Assembly (NCBI GenBank): GCA_033297075.1
Contig: MU858054.1
Coordinates: 372,001 to 436,000 of the forward strand
Direction: 5' to 3'
DNA: 64,000 nt
From: Rhypophila decipiens
Lineage: Eukaryota > Ascomycota > Sordariomycetes > Sordariales > Naviculisporaceae
The translations under genes and the position numbers were made by a program. Below, in pieces: positions 37,391 to 48,500 of the stretch (position 1 is the first letter of the stretch; each line of letters opens with the position of its first letter). Below the pieces are notes generated by a model. That model saw only the letters and a program-made list of their open reading frames with translations. It searched no databases and was not told the DNA's origin.

Positions 37391-39349
37391 ATGATCTCGA
37401 GCAGACAAGAGCAACCGTCAGGACTGGATACTATCTCCCAGCACCAAACAGGCTCAGACTCGGAGGACAGCACCATTTCCAGCAGGCCAACCAAGCGTTT
37501 GCGAATTCGTCTCGATATGGCCAGCACACAATTTCTCTCGCCCAGTGCGCACCATATCAACAGCCTACCAGGGACCACCTGCTCGAGCGGCCCATCAACC
37601 ATCGCCTACACATCCGCCTCGGACATTGACCCTTATAGTGCTGTATGTATATTCGGCTTGTTATCTGAAAGAAGGGCCCCATAGCTGACTCTGCCCAGGT
37701 TTCTGGAGTATCTTCATTCAACTACCCAGCAGCTGCCGATTCCACCCTCCTAACACCTGTATCCTCTGCTGGAAGCCCCCCTATGCAGCAACAGAGGCCA
37801 TCGACGAAGCCAGGACGCGGTTACGACCATTCCCAGACTGCCGTTTCCGGTGCACAAGGACCTACGCCGCCAAACACATCCAAATTATACTACAGCAGCT
37901 ACCCCAGCAGCCAGAGCCCTTCTCCATTAACCGTCCATCCGCAGGTGACAGAAGGCGGCCCTTACGTTGATATGGGTCCGTACATGGCTCCGTCACCGCC
38001 GAACGGCCACCATCCTTCCTCTCCCAAGGCCGAGATCCCCCCACCCATCGACCCCTATCTGGGCCATTTTACTGTATCGGGAGGCAACGAGCCCGAGGTA
38101 GCCCACCATCCTTTCCCCGACTACCACAATCCTTTTCAGGCCGTCGAGGTGGGTCCATTCATGAGGACCTCGACACACATGCCCCTGGACTCGCCGCACT
38201 TGCACCATCGAATGCCATCCAGCGGAGCTCCGACCCCTCTATTAGGCCAACCTCACCCGTCCCATTATCGGCACCCAATACGGGTTGGCGGCATCGAAGA
38301 TTTGCGCGACCCAACAATGCTTCCTGGAAACTATCCTGCTCACGTTACACTGAGCCCTGGCAGACGAGCACAACCACGAAAGAAAGCCATGGCGAGAAAA
38401 GCTTCTCGAACTCCCAAGACATCTCCTCACACCGGCATGGATGGGCAGAATGGCATAAACGGGCACGTGGACGACGACGACAGGGATGAGCTGACACTCA
38501 GGGATGACGCACCTGATGATGACAAGTACCTCTTTCAGCTTAGAAAGGAGTTTATCTCGGAGAAAGGCAAAGGGATGTGGGAAGAGATGAAGGCCAAATA
38601 CTCGGAGAAGCATCAAGGAAACTGGGAGAAGGCCGCTCTCCAGATGAAGGTGTCTCGCGCCGTAGCCAAGTTTGGTGTCTGGCCCAAGAAAGAGGTGAGA
38701 ACATTCTTCTGTGTGAAATGATTCAGCCCATCGACTAACAAGGCCCCTTAGCTCGAACGATTGAGGGAAGCCCACAGGTACTACGAAGAGAAGCGATACC
38801 AGCTGATCCTGGCACGCATGAAAGAGAACGGCGGATGCAAGGTTTGGGACTGGAAGCCGCAGCATATTGAGGCGATGCTTGTCAAATTGGGAGTCGAAGA
38901 GCCAGCCATTGACGAGAAGACGGGCACACGGAGACGAAAGAACAAGACAGCCGCCCGCCGGCGAGCGAACTCCCAGAACGGCCACCACCACCACCACCAC
39001 CCTTCGAGCGTCATGAACGACTGGTCTGGTGGTCTCGGCCTCCACCCAGCCTTCCAGGGCCACCATATAACGCACCACAATGCAGGGGCTCGCCAGTCAT
39101 CATTTGAGATGATGAGCGACGAGGCGAGCAGCATTGCGCCCACGTTTAGCTCCGAGCAGGAAAACGAGTACCTCGACCAAATATTCAACAACAACAAGAT
39201 CAAGGCCGAGGGGAGCCTCAGTCCCGAGCTCATGGACCTCGCATACGGAGAGGACGATCGGCAATCATCTCACCCAACCCCGAGAGACATGGGTCAGCAC
39301 CAAAGTGAGCGAGTTGCTCGTCAAGCTTGCGAGCAAATGATGCAACATC

Positions 39350-39417
<68 letters not shown>

Positions 39418-39459
39418 CAACAACAACCACGGATACAAGAGCACACATTTGCGTCGTAA
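37391..39459 (+). CDS. Putative transcriptional regulator with charged conserved-looking domain and polyQ tract
   Basis: Exons 37391-37642, 37699-38694 and 38752-39459 (introns of 56 and 57 nt, GTATGT...CCAG and GTGAGA...TTAG, phase 0) give 651 residues. Residues 1-350 are low-complexity and rich in Pro, Ser and His, with a basic PRKKAMARKASRTPK segment that looks like a nuclear signal. Residues about 362-468 are helical and charged, with aromatic positions spaced as in SANT/Myb-like folds (GMWEEMKAKY, GNWEKAALQM, KFGVWPKKE, then CKVWDWKPQHIEAMLVKLG); intron 2 splits this block at residue 416. After it come a second basic patch (RRRKNKTAARRRA), six consecutive His, an acidic segment and 26 Gln before the end. 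I do not recognise a named family. A nuclear, DNA- or chromatin-binding role is inference. ATG codon 43 (MASTQF) is an alternative start. Confidence 0.8.
39349..39426 (+). repeat. CAA/CAG tract encoding 26 glutamines
   Basis: The tract is in frame near the C-terminus of the 37.4-kb regulator. It is a mixture of CAA and CAG with a purer CAG core (about 39382-39411), so length variation between strains is expected. Six CAC/CAT histidine codons lie upstream near 38983-39000. Confidence 0.95.
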
Positions 39460-42305
39460 AATATACCCAATCTCATCAAGGTAGCTGCTGGCTGGTACAT
39501 ACTTTTTCTTCTTTTCATAATACCGGAAACTTCTTTACGCATGTTTCCACATGGGAGGTTTCATTTTCTTCTTCCGGCGGGGCAGGTGTATGGCGTTTTA
39601 TTTGTGACCTCTGGGGATTTGTTTTGACATATATAATGAGGCACAGCGAAGAAGCAATGTTTTTTTCTTTTTTGTAAATGCTCACGCAACTGGGAGGTTC
39701 AAACTGCTTGTTTCCATTTCTTTTCTTTTATTTCGTTTCTCAAAGATATCACTTCTTTTTTCTTTTTCACTCTTGGATCAATTTCATCAATCTTTTTCAT
39801 TTCATTAGAGTGTGGTGGTGGCTATGGTTCTGTTTCCAATTCCCTTGTACCGTAGTGGAATTCACGCCACTCATAAACAAGACATCATCATCATTCATCA
39901 AAGAATACAAATCGATCCTACCTACCTGCATGGTTCCTTTTTCCCTTTTGAATCCCCCCCATTTCTGGGTTCACATACACAAAAGAAACAATACGTTGCG
40001 TGTCACTCTCATCATTCCATGTTCCTTTGAAATTATTAATACACGAGGCATGGAACTTGTGTAAGGAATACATACACATTGGTTTCAGAGAATCCTCTTT
40101 GCATTCCCTTTCCTAGGTACCCTCCTCCTACTAAAGGAATACTCATGTACTACTATACGGAGGAGCTACAGCTATGTTTCTCATCTTTTGCCTCGAGGCA
40201 AGGGAATCAATTATTATTTTTCGATACTGAAACACATAAAAATATTACCAAAAATCCTTACATCTATTCTTTCCAAACTCCCGAGCGAGCAATCCCATCA
40301 GGTCTCTCAAGCTGAACAACAAAAATTAGAGTACATACCGAGTATGCTGTGGAGGTGTGGGGGACGTTTGTTCCTTCCTTCCGCTCTCGCATTCGCACTG
40401 CCACTGCCCATTATTGCTGCCACTTTATAAGTTGCTGCTGCCTAATCTAGTTTAGCTCCAGTTCCCATCGTTCCCATCGTTCCCGTCGTTCCCCAATGGT
40501 CCTTTTGTCTGCAGCCTGGTTTTCTTGCAGCTTGTTGGCATCTAGTATCAATCGGGCAATAATGGCTTAGACTGGGTTAGCGTGCCTGTCTTCATGCTGG
40601 TGTAAGTGGATGGCTTGATCACCGCATCTTGAAGGAATCGACAAAAGGGTAATCCTTTTCGTTGCGGGCGGGTCGGACCCGACAATGGCCAAATGTGGTG
40701 ACACCATTCCCGACAGTTAGCTTACTTTTTAAATCAGGTTGATGAATGATAGAAGTTGATGTGTGAGGAGCAAAGCGGGATTCTCTGCTTCTTGCCTCAG
40801 AACAGAGGCTTTTCCCCTTCCCTGGGCTCCAGACCTAACGTGCAGTGACCTTGAGTTTGAGAAATTGTCAAGTCTCAAGAATGTGTACAGTATGTACAGT
40901 ATTTGACTGGGGGCCAAAACTATTCCCATCACTTTCAAGATGGAAAGTTTTCTTACTACATGTATTAGGTTTTGCGTGTTCGCTTTCTTTCAGTGGCCAG
41001 AGGCTTTCTGGCCAATATCTAGACATGTCCACTTGCTCGCAAAGTCATTTCGCGAGAGAGCACAGGATGACGACGAACCCGATATCCGCAGCAGCCACCG
41101 CACCTCGCTGATAACTCGCTCCGATTCGATTCGCGGAGTTAAAAGACAGTACTAGGTTAAGCCAAGTGCGAGGACGCAAGTCCAACATTGCCTAATCGGG
41201 CTATGCTCAGAAGCCGCAGTTTCTTATGCCCATTCGTCCTCCCGGTAGAGGCCCTGCCTGCCTGCAACTTGGCATAATACCCTGGTATCTTGCACTATAT
41301 TTAACCCGAATGTTTAATGGAAAGTTAACAAGCCGGTACTGGTAGGGCAGAGCAAGCATGTCGTTGCCCGTGCCCGACATGGAGCGGGCTGGCGCTGCGG
41401 GTAGATCAAGGAGGAATGAAATCGATGTATGTAGAACTTGCGGGGAAAAAGGGGTGCAGTGTTGAAAGCAAGGCTCGAACTAACAAAGTTGTGTAAACTT
41501 TGTTGGTTCCAAGACTTTACCGCTGGTTTATTAATCTGATTGGTGATTCGAGACGCGGTCGTTGGGGGATCTAACAGCAGAGGTGGTTATTGACTATCCG
41601 TAGGGCTGAAGAACGACATTCGTGCTGCTTGACAGTGGGTGGGTGATAATAAATGGAGGGCAGATCAAATCACCTCATTTGAACGACCCATTACAACTCG
41701 ACGAATAAAACTTCTAGAGTTGCTCAAGTCTCCTCGCACTTTTCGTTGCCCAATTCTTGACCGGCCGGTGGCGTCTGGAGAACTTGTGTGTCGCAAACGG
41801 GAAGGCACGGGTGAGTTGCGACTTTCCAGCTTTTCCCCTTTTTTTCCGAGCTACCGTACTCAGAAGTTCTGGACCATGTATCCGCTCGCGCCTTCCTTCC
41901 AGACTGACCTGCCAAAGCGTTCAATCAGAATACTCTCTAATGATCTTGTGTGTCAGAATCGAGATTGCGGCAATCGGGCACAAGGAAGGGCAGGCACGCA
42001 TGACCCACCCGCCTCTGTCCTCTTGGTGGTGAGATTTCTGTCTGTATCCTTCCTGCATCAAGGGATCCATCCGCGTCTGACACCGGCCGCCCGCCCGCTT
42101 TTCTCTGCTGCTTACATCGTACCTTGTTTCCCCTCAGAGAAAAAGTCGAAATACTATGTTCTTGGCTCGAGCTCTTTGAAATGGGCCTATTCAGCCAAAG
42201 TTCCCTTTTCAGAACTCTTGGGATGCGCGGCTCTGATATATATGATCCAAGCTGATTTTCATACCAATTCCCAGATGAGGTTGCCCTCTTCCCCACTGGG
42301 CTAGG
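39460..42305. other. Intergenic, downstream of the polyQ regulator
   Basis: The first 400 bases are T-rich (many CTTTT runs) and fit a 3' UTR and transcript end. No gene is recognised in the rest. A 221-codon plus-strand frame at 41639-42304 shows no domain, and I do not call it. Bases around 40200-40260 are AT-rich. Confidence 0.45.
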
Positions 42306-42967
42306 CTAGTAATCCTGAATATCTATCCGTCTCAGGTCTTCCTGGAACGAGGAGAGGAGAATAATTAGATTTGGCACCGACATGGGTATATGTTGTGCAA
42401 CTTGAGCCACAAGGCCTGCCAGAGCCCAGCCATGAAATGACCGAGGGATTCGAATGAACTCCTCCTGGCTGGCCAAAGGTGGCGCCCAATACCCGACAAA
42501 TCCGAAGTGCACTGGAATTGCGTCGTTGCTTTGTGTAACATGGAGTTCAATCCCCGGGAAGCGTCCTCCCCGGCCGGCAGCCCCAGGCAGCAAAATCGCA
42601 AAATACGGCGCATGGAACGAATGCCTCTGAAGCTGGGACTTTACCTCTGGTCCCTGCCCCGCAGCATATGTCGTACGAGCCACATGAAGGGTTGCCGGAT
42701 TCATGAATTAGAGCTGCGCGAGGATCTTGCAGTCGTGACACGGCCTCTGCAGCTGAGAGATTGATACTTGATGGCCCAGAAAATGTCTCCATCATCCTGG
42801 GTCTGCTCGGCATGGTGCGGTTCTTTGTCGTCAAAGAAGGCACCGAGGTAGACCGAGGCGGTCAATATGGGCTTCCTTCCGGACAGTGATCTCTGCATGC
42901 TGGTCTGTTTTATCAGTTCATCGTTTCCAAACAATCAGTTACATCGACTTACAGATATCTGGCTCAT
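42306..42967 (-). pseudogene. Apparently frameshifted gene of unknown function
   Basis: A small first exon, MSQIS (42967-42953), is followed by a near-perfect 48-nt intron (42952-42905: GTAAGT donor, AACTGAT-type branch site, AACAG acceptor). The reading then continues as TSMQRSLSGRKPILTASV up to DGDIFWAIKYQSLS, near 42752. From there the protein-like reading moves to a second frame (SRLQDPRAALIHE, to about 42700) and then to a third (NPATLHVARTTYAAGQGPEV from about 42697), which runs to a TAG at 42306 and includes VHFGFVGYWAPPLASQEEF. Each shift is equivalent to one extra base. No intron of workable length with correct phase explains both shifts, so decay or sequence error is the simplest reading. 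An intact copy would be roughly 210 residues. The family is not identified. Confidence 0.5.
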
Positions 42968-43320
42968 CAAGAAGGTATGCCGGCTTCAAAGACCTACACA
43001 CAACCATTAAGTCCACGGAGGGCTCGGAGACAAAGCAACCATCTTGTGCGCCATGGCAACGACTTCCTTGGAGCAAGATGGTCGAGTGCAAGGCACAAGT
43101 GCGGCGGGATTCTGTCCCAATCCCACGCAAGTGGTAAAACCCGAGAGAGTCGGTGTGGGGCAAGTCGGCGATCATGATCCCTGGATTCCATCAGCACGTT
43201 CGGAAGCCCAGGCGGACCTTGTGCATCATTCCTCATGGAGATTTGACTGACCTTTTACGGAGTAGGTCTAGCTTGGGATCGTAATCCCTAACTCGTGGGC
43301 ACCTAGTCTGGGCAAGTGAA

Positions 43321-43340
43321 GTACGGTAATCGTACCGTAC
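43321..43340. repeat. Perfect 8-bp inverted repeat (GTACGGTA / TACCGTAC)
   Basis: Two perfect 8-base arms are separated by ATCG. The sequence is close to other TACGG/CCGTA clusters in this window (37020-37035, 63223-63242). A hairpin or a palindromic protein-binding site is possible; no function is known. Confidence 0.7.
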
Positions 43341-44223
43341 TGATACTTGACAGATACAAGATACACCCCTAGGTCGGTCATCTTGATGACGGGAAGAGAC
43401 TCAAAAGAGAAGTAAACGGAAGAAAGATATGCTTTTCTACCAGAGCCCGCGGTGAACCGATTTGCAGTTACAAAGAACCCCGGGTTAATTGCCAGAGAAT
43501 CCAGATCTGAGTTTCTCTCAAAAATCTTATCCTGAGACTCGGAAATATGCAAGGAAACGAGTTGAGGCCAAGAACAGAAGACTGAGGGAAATATATCCGT
43601 GCTGTAATATAATCTTGGCTGAAATTCTGAAACTCTCAAGAACATACGAACCACTTACATTATTACGCATGTTCCATGAAATACACATTCACCCCGCCGT
43701 CATCTTTTATCTCCTCCTACCTTGGATCCGTTCTGAATGGCTTGATACTCAGGAAAGACGGAATGAATGCTGAAGCACAAGGCTTTTGGGACTGGACCAC
43801 TCTCGGCTTCCGCCTGGGAAGATGGGCCACGTGGAAGAATAGGCTTCCATGAACTTTTCCACACTGCCTGCCTTATGACGGCGGCGAGTAGGTGGGTGAT
43901 ACAGAACGGCCGTACCTTGCAGGCCTTGAAAACTGGGAGGTACGGAATACATTGTTTAATTGAGGCGAAGCTATCGTCCAGTCGTCAGGAACAGAGCCAA
44001 GCAGTCTGGATGTGGTTTGAGCATGTTTGCTTGAGCAAGTAATTATGGTGTAGTTCTAATAAAGAAGACATCAAGTCTCTCGCGACTTGCACAGTGATCA
44101 ACAGTTTCTATCATTATATGTTACAGATGTTTCACGTGCGAGATCCAGTGATGATAAATTGAATGCGGCCAAGGAACATCATAACAAGCTGCCCCGGCAG
44201 AGTTGAACTGCGGCAGCAATCTA

Positions 44224-44245
44224 ATCGTAACCTACCAGGTACGAT
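44224..44245. repeat. Imperfect palindrome/hairpin
   Basis: The arms ATCGTA and TACGAT enclose CCT-ACC-AGG with one unpaired A. It lies next to a stretch whose minus-strand reading superficially resembles the 3' half of a tRNA, but D and anticodon arms are missing. Confidence 0.5.
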
Positions 44246-44676
44246 AATTACAGGGACAACAAACTCGAACCAACACAAACTACATGTCATTTAAAGTTTA
44301 TCAACCTTGACTTCACATGTGGGTACGGCTAGGTAGGCATGGATGAGGCAATCAGGTTTCGAAACGGTTGAAATCAAGGTTGATTGGGAGGGTATGGCGC
44401 AACCAAGTGGTGGTGGCGTGTAAGGGAGGAGGACACTTTGTGAGATTCATACAAACAAAACTGAATGAATTTTGAATTTCATTGTCTGGGTAGGTGAATG
44501 TTGCCGCAATATCTTTCTCTGTCTGGGGTGCAGGTCCTGGACATGATAGCTCACTTCTCGCCAGCCATTCGAACTCACTGCGTGGAGAGCCGGGAACCAT
44601 CTTGATTACATCCATGTCTTCTCCACATAATTACCTAGCTGAGAATTCTTAGACGACAATAACAGTCAAGGTGATA

Positions 44677-45319
44677 TCACATAGAATATGTTTCATCTTC
44701 AGCGCTTTGGTTGTTGAGGCGGGGGAAGAGCTGGAATCCTCGGCGGGTACATGTAGGTTTGTTTGGAATTAACGTTCTGGAATCGTCAACGAGCAAGGTT
44801 GAGTGAGTGGTATACGACAATAAAGGATTCAACGAGGATTGTATTCCCTTAGGCCGTGTAAACCACAAGTAAGGATTTCCAAGTTGACCATCTCGAGCTG
44901 GAAACCCAGAGATTGCGCTTCGTCACAGTCTCAAGGTTGAAGGGTCATTCACCCACGTACCTCAGGGCCATGTACACCTGTGGCGAAAGGATGATGTGAA
45001 AGACTGGTTATGAGGGTTGCGACGTCACATTATCATCGGTGTTTCTGCCAGACTCAGTTCTTGGATGTTAGTCGGTGCTGCCGATCGCCCAGAGGACGTG
45101 TGATACCAGGTGCAGTAGGGGTTATGGGCGGGTGAGCGAGATGTAATAACGAGCATCACGCATAACAAGAGGCTCTGGTATCGGAGTAGGCATGGATGTG
45201 ATGGCAAACTAATATACCTTCGCTAGCCAACTCGTCTCTTCTTCCACGCGCTTGTCTTTGTTCCAGCCCAGACGATACGACTTCTGAGCATCGTTGATGT
45301 CTCTTCGCTGTTTGGCCAT
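44677..45319 (-). CDS. Small spliced gene, unknown function (predicted model)
   Basis: This model is built by hand. Exon 1, 45319-45218, begins with ATG and encodes 34 residues starting MAKQRRDINDAQKSYRLGW and ending SWLAK at a GTATAT donor. Exon 2, 44977-44953, follows a strong pyrimidine-rich acceptor (CTTTCGCCACAG) and encodes VYMALRYV. Exon 3, 44897-44677, follows TTTCCAG and encodes a run with DGQLGNPYLWFTRPKGI, STLLVDDSRTLIPNKP and a stop after EDETYSM. Introns are 240 and 55 nt. The three exons total 348 nt, an exact multiple of three, giving 115 residues. The LLVDDS motif recalls HAD/NIF-type phosphatase cores, but the flanks do not confirm it and the protein is too short for that family. 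It may be a remnant. Exon 2 borders are the weakest part. Confidence 0.4.
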
Positions 45320-45566
45320 CTGACCATCTAACCCGGATACCAACTATGACTATCAAGCTGTCTCTTTTACATGATAAAATCTACTGGAGCGCGTCCAGCT
45401 CACGCAGAAACGCTTGAACCTGGTGCAGATCCTTTATAATATTCAATAAGGGCCCCGAGGAGGGTGCCGTCTGATCCTTATCAGAAGGGGCGGCCTCTCG
45501 CCATGGTTGATCAAAGAAGTCTCCTGCTAGTCTTTCCCCAAATGCTCTCGCCCGCACCTTGCCACC

Positions 45567-48500
45567 CTAATGGAAAGGTACGCAAAAGTCTATCCATGTC
45601 CCCAAGTAGTCCAGCCTGTTGCCTTTGCTCTCCTCGCTTCTATAAATTTGCTCAAACTCCTCATACGTCAGTTTACCCCACCCGCCACGCTTCCTTGCTT
45701 CCTCTTCCGCCAGGTCTAGTTGCTTCCATTTCACCAGCGTGCGGCGTGATATCTGGTGATCCTTAGCAGGAGTAATAGGAGGGCCACCGCTGCCCTTTGT
45801 AGCTGGAGTCGCAGCCGAGTCACTCACTGGGGCTGTTTTGGATGATGAGGAGGGACCGCTGCTAGTCGCAGGCGCCGCCACCTGTTTACCTTTAGAGTTC
45901 AAGAGAGTTTCCAGCAGGGCTTGCTGTTGAAGCAGGACATTAAACTGATCCGATGCGAATTCGTCGTTTCCGATATCTTCCCAGCTCGATGTCGGGTCGG
46001 CGAGAAATTGAGATGGTTTAGGCTGGCTGTGGTCCACTCCGGTACTTGACAGCGAGTTAGGTCGGAATTGGGGCATGGTTGGATCTCGGTAGGTGGATGC
46101 ATTCGATTCGGACTCGTCGACATGGTGCGATTGCGGGGGCTCGTTCGTTGTACCAACGGACGCGGCATCATCCCCCAGATCCTCCACCTTCTGCCTACTG
46201 TCATCGTCTACTGCTCCCGCTTTGTCGCCAGAAGAAGCAGCTTCCGCAGAGACAGCCTCGGCGGAATGGTCCTCTCCATTTTCAGTGGTGCCGTTGATAG
46301 AGTATCCGGTGGCTTGGAGAAGCTCGGGCAGGCCCATCTCCTCAATCGGTTTGGTCACATCCTCCACACTCCAGCGGTGGCTTGTTGTAGGGCTTTCAGA
46401 ACCACGCTGTTCTTCTTCGTTCGGATCGATGGCCTCAAAAAGTGATCGATACATGTTGCGCTGCTCCCGTGTTTCCGCAGCCTGTACTGCTTGCTCCTCC
46501 TTTTTCTTAAACAAGAGATCAAGTAGCTCATTGAAGGCCTGTTGCATGACTTGGTAGAAGACTTCTTTGCCGACATCACGTTCGGCATCGGGTATGTCCA
46601 TGCCTCCCCAGCGTTCCGGCACACTTCTTGAGGAAGTCGAGGGGTTCGAACGAATATCAAAATCGTCCATATCCTCAGCGAATCTAACCTTGGAAGACGA
46701 CCGAGAGCGAGTCGAGAGGAAGGGCGGGTTTTGCTCAGCAGATTTGGAGCTTTCGCCCGTGGTCTCGAGCTTGGACAGCACATCATCTTCCGCATCCCAG
46801 CCAGGGGGAGGCCTTGCACCCTCTTCCTCGTCCAGGTAGAATTGTCGCCGTTTCCACCGCTCGATTAGTTTTCTCCTCGCGTTTGCTTTGTTCCGCTTGC
46901 TCTTGGCAGCCCTGGAGCCTCGATGATAGGTCCGAACAATGTTGTTCATCTCACTCTCGGTCATTGAGAACGGTCCTTGTGATGCATGATTAGTCGGCCG
47001 AGTTCCGGCGGCACTCTCGCCTACCACGTCCAGGCCATTCTCAACATTGGCATCGTCATGGTCTTCCATATCTTCGCTGGTTTCGGCATCTTCGTCGTCA
47101 TCGTTTGTAATGACAAACATGTCGTCCCGGTCACGAGCCTCGCCAATGAGGAAGGCCGCAAGCTCATCAACGCGAACTGGCGGGTTCAGGAGGCCGGTAA
47201 AGTAGCGAGTATCATGGTCATCATGGCGCGACGAGGAGGATTCCATTGCTGGCGCAAACATATTCTCCGAGAAGCGAGCTTCTCTGCTGAAGAGACTTGT
47301 CAGCATTGCCTCTCTGTCTGCTGTATCGGGCTTGTCCTCCTTGATGGCGTTATTTCCGTCCTGTATCAAGATATCGCCGCTGCTGTGGTGGACTTTGCCC
47401 TCCAGTGGACGGTCAGCATCGCCAGGCGGAATCCCGCCTTCGCGTCCAAACAAACTGCTCAGGGGCTGCCTGCCAGTGATCAACTGATGGGTTTCGGTTG
47501 AGCCCATGACCTGTTCGTCCAGCCCTTCCAGCACATCTCTGTGCATTTGCTTGAACAGGACGTAGTAGGCTCGGAACAGACGCAGAAAATCCCGACGATT
47601 GACATATCCATCCCTATCTACGTCGTAGCCGTCGAAAACTCGACGAAGCTTGTCTTTGCGCTTCCGGAAGGCCAGGCCGTGCAGGAATTCGGTGAAACCA
47701 ATGAGATCGTCGTTGTTTGTGTCATAAAAGGCGAACATGCGGTCGTACAGCAGATTCGAAGCCGTGTACTTGTCGCCTCCAGAAGGCACCAGGTATCGCT
47801 CAAATGTCTTGCGGTCCATGGCCAAGCACAGCTCGTCTGGATCCTCCCGCCATTCTGTGTTGGCAGTAAAAGTCCATTGTTCCCAGAACGCCTCCAGTTC
47901 GGGCCGCTCGTATCCTGTTTCCTTGGTCAACTTGGTGATGAGTTGTTTAGGCAGAGTTCTGATGCAATTGTCGGGATCGCCCGGGTACCACACTGGCTGT
48001 ATATGGCGTGGACCGAGCCTCGGGGCCGGAATTCTGATTTTGTAAAAGATGTGTGTTTTGGTATGAAGACCTTGAGATTCGCACATTTCGCACAGGTCAA
48101 AGTCGGCGCAGTTGGCACAACGATATCGGACGCCGCGTATGGGGAGTATCCCGCAGGCGTTGCACGAACAGCCGCGATGTACATATGCGTTGCGCTGAGC
48201 GTTGTCCTGAGAGACACGAAAGAGAAGGTTGACTATATTTTGACCGGCACGAGCCTGTGGGTAGAGAGACGTATCGGCCCACCAGTTGGCATCCAGGCCC
48301 TGCTCGTCGGCATCAGCACCGTCAGCAACAGTCTCGCCGTCCGCCAGAGGCCGGAGGGTATTGTCGTTGTTGTTGCTGTCATCGTTATGGGCATTCTCGT
48401 CGCCGGCGCGAGATGCATCGTCGAGGGTTAGTGAGGACGCGACTGAGGTCCTCCGGTCGGTGCGGTTTCTGTTGCGAATGTCGGGAACAGAGCGCCGGCG

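Larger units (their letters stand above)
42968..44676. other. Unresolved region with possible minus-strand exons
   Basis: Two minus-strand frames have a protein-like look: 43952-43749 (contains EKFMEAYSSTWPIFPGG) and 43654-43268 (128 codons). They are separated by a good donor AAT|GTAAGT at about 43660 and pyrimidine-rich acceptors about 40 nt further on. I could not assemble them in a consistent phase, so no gene is called. The region also holds an inverted repeat (43321-43340), a TACGGAGTA copy (43256-43264) and a hairpin (44224-44245). Confidence 0.3.

Noticed and set aside
37066..37629. 187-codon plus-strand frame overlapping the first exon of the polyQ regulator
   Set aside because: It is in a different frame with no splice link to the conserved exons; the frame starting at 37391 joins in phase to exon 2.
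38242..39078. 278-codon minus-strand open frame
   Set aside because: It is antisense across two exons and an intron of the polyQ regulator and shows no domain of its own.
41639..42304. 221-codon plus-strand frame
   Set aside because: No domain and no splice context; it ends where the minus-strand frameshifted gene ends, so it may overlap that gene's 3' region only by chance.
44186..44260. tRNA-like 3' half on the minus strand (GTTCAACTC with a G-rich acceptor-like end)
   Set aside because: D arm and anticodon arm cannot be folded, and the stem pairing is incomplete.
47541..48431. 296-codon plus-strand open frame
   Set aside because: It is antisense to the ZZ/EF-hand coding region, whose domains are unambiguous; composition follows from the opposite strand.
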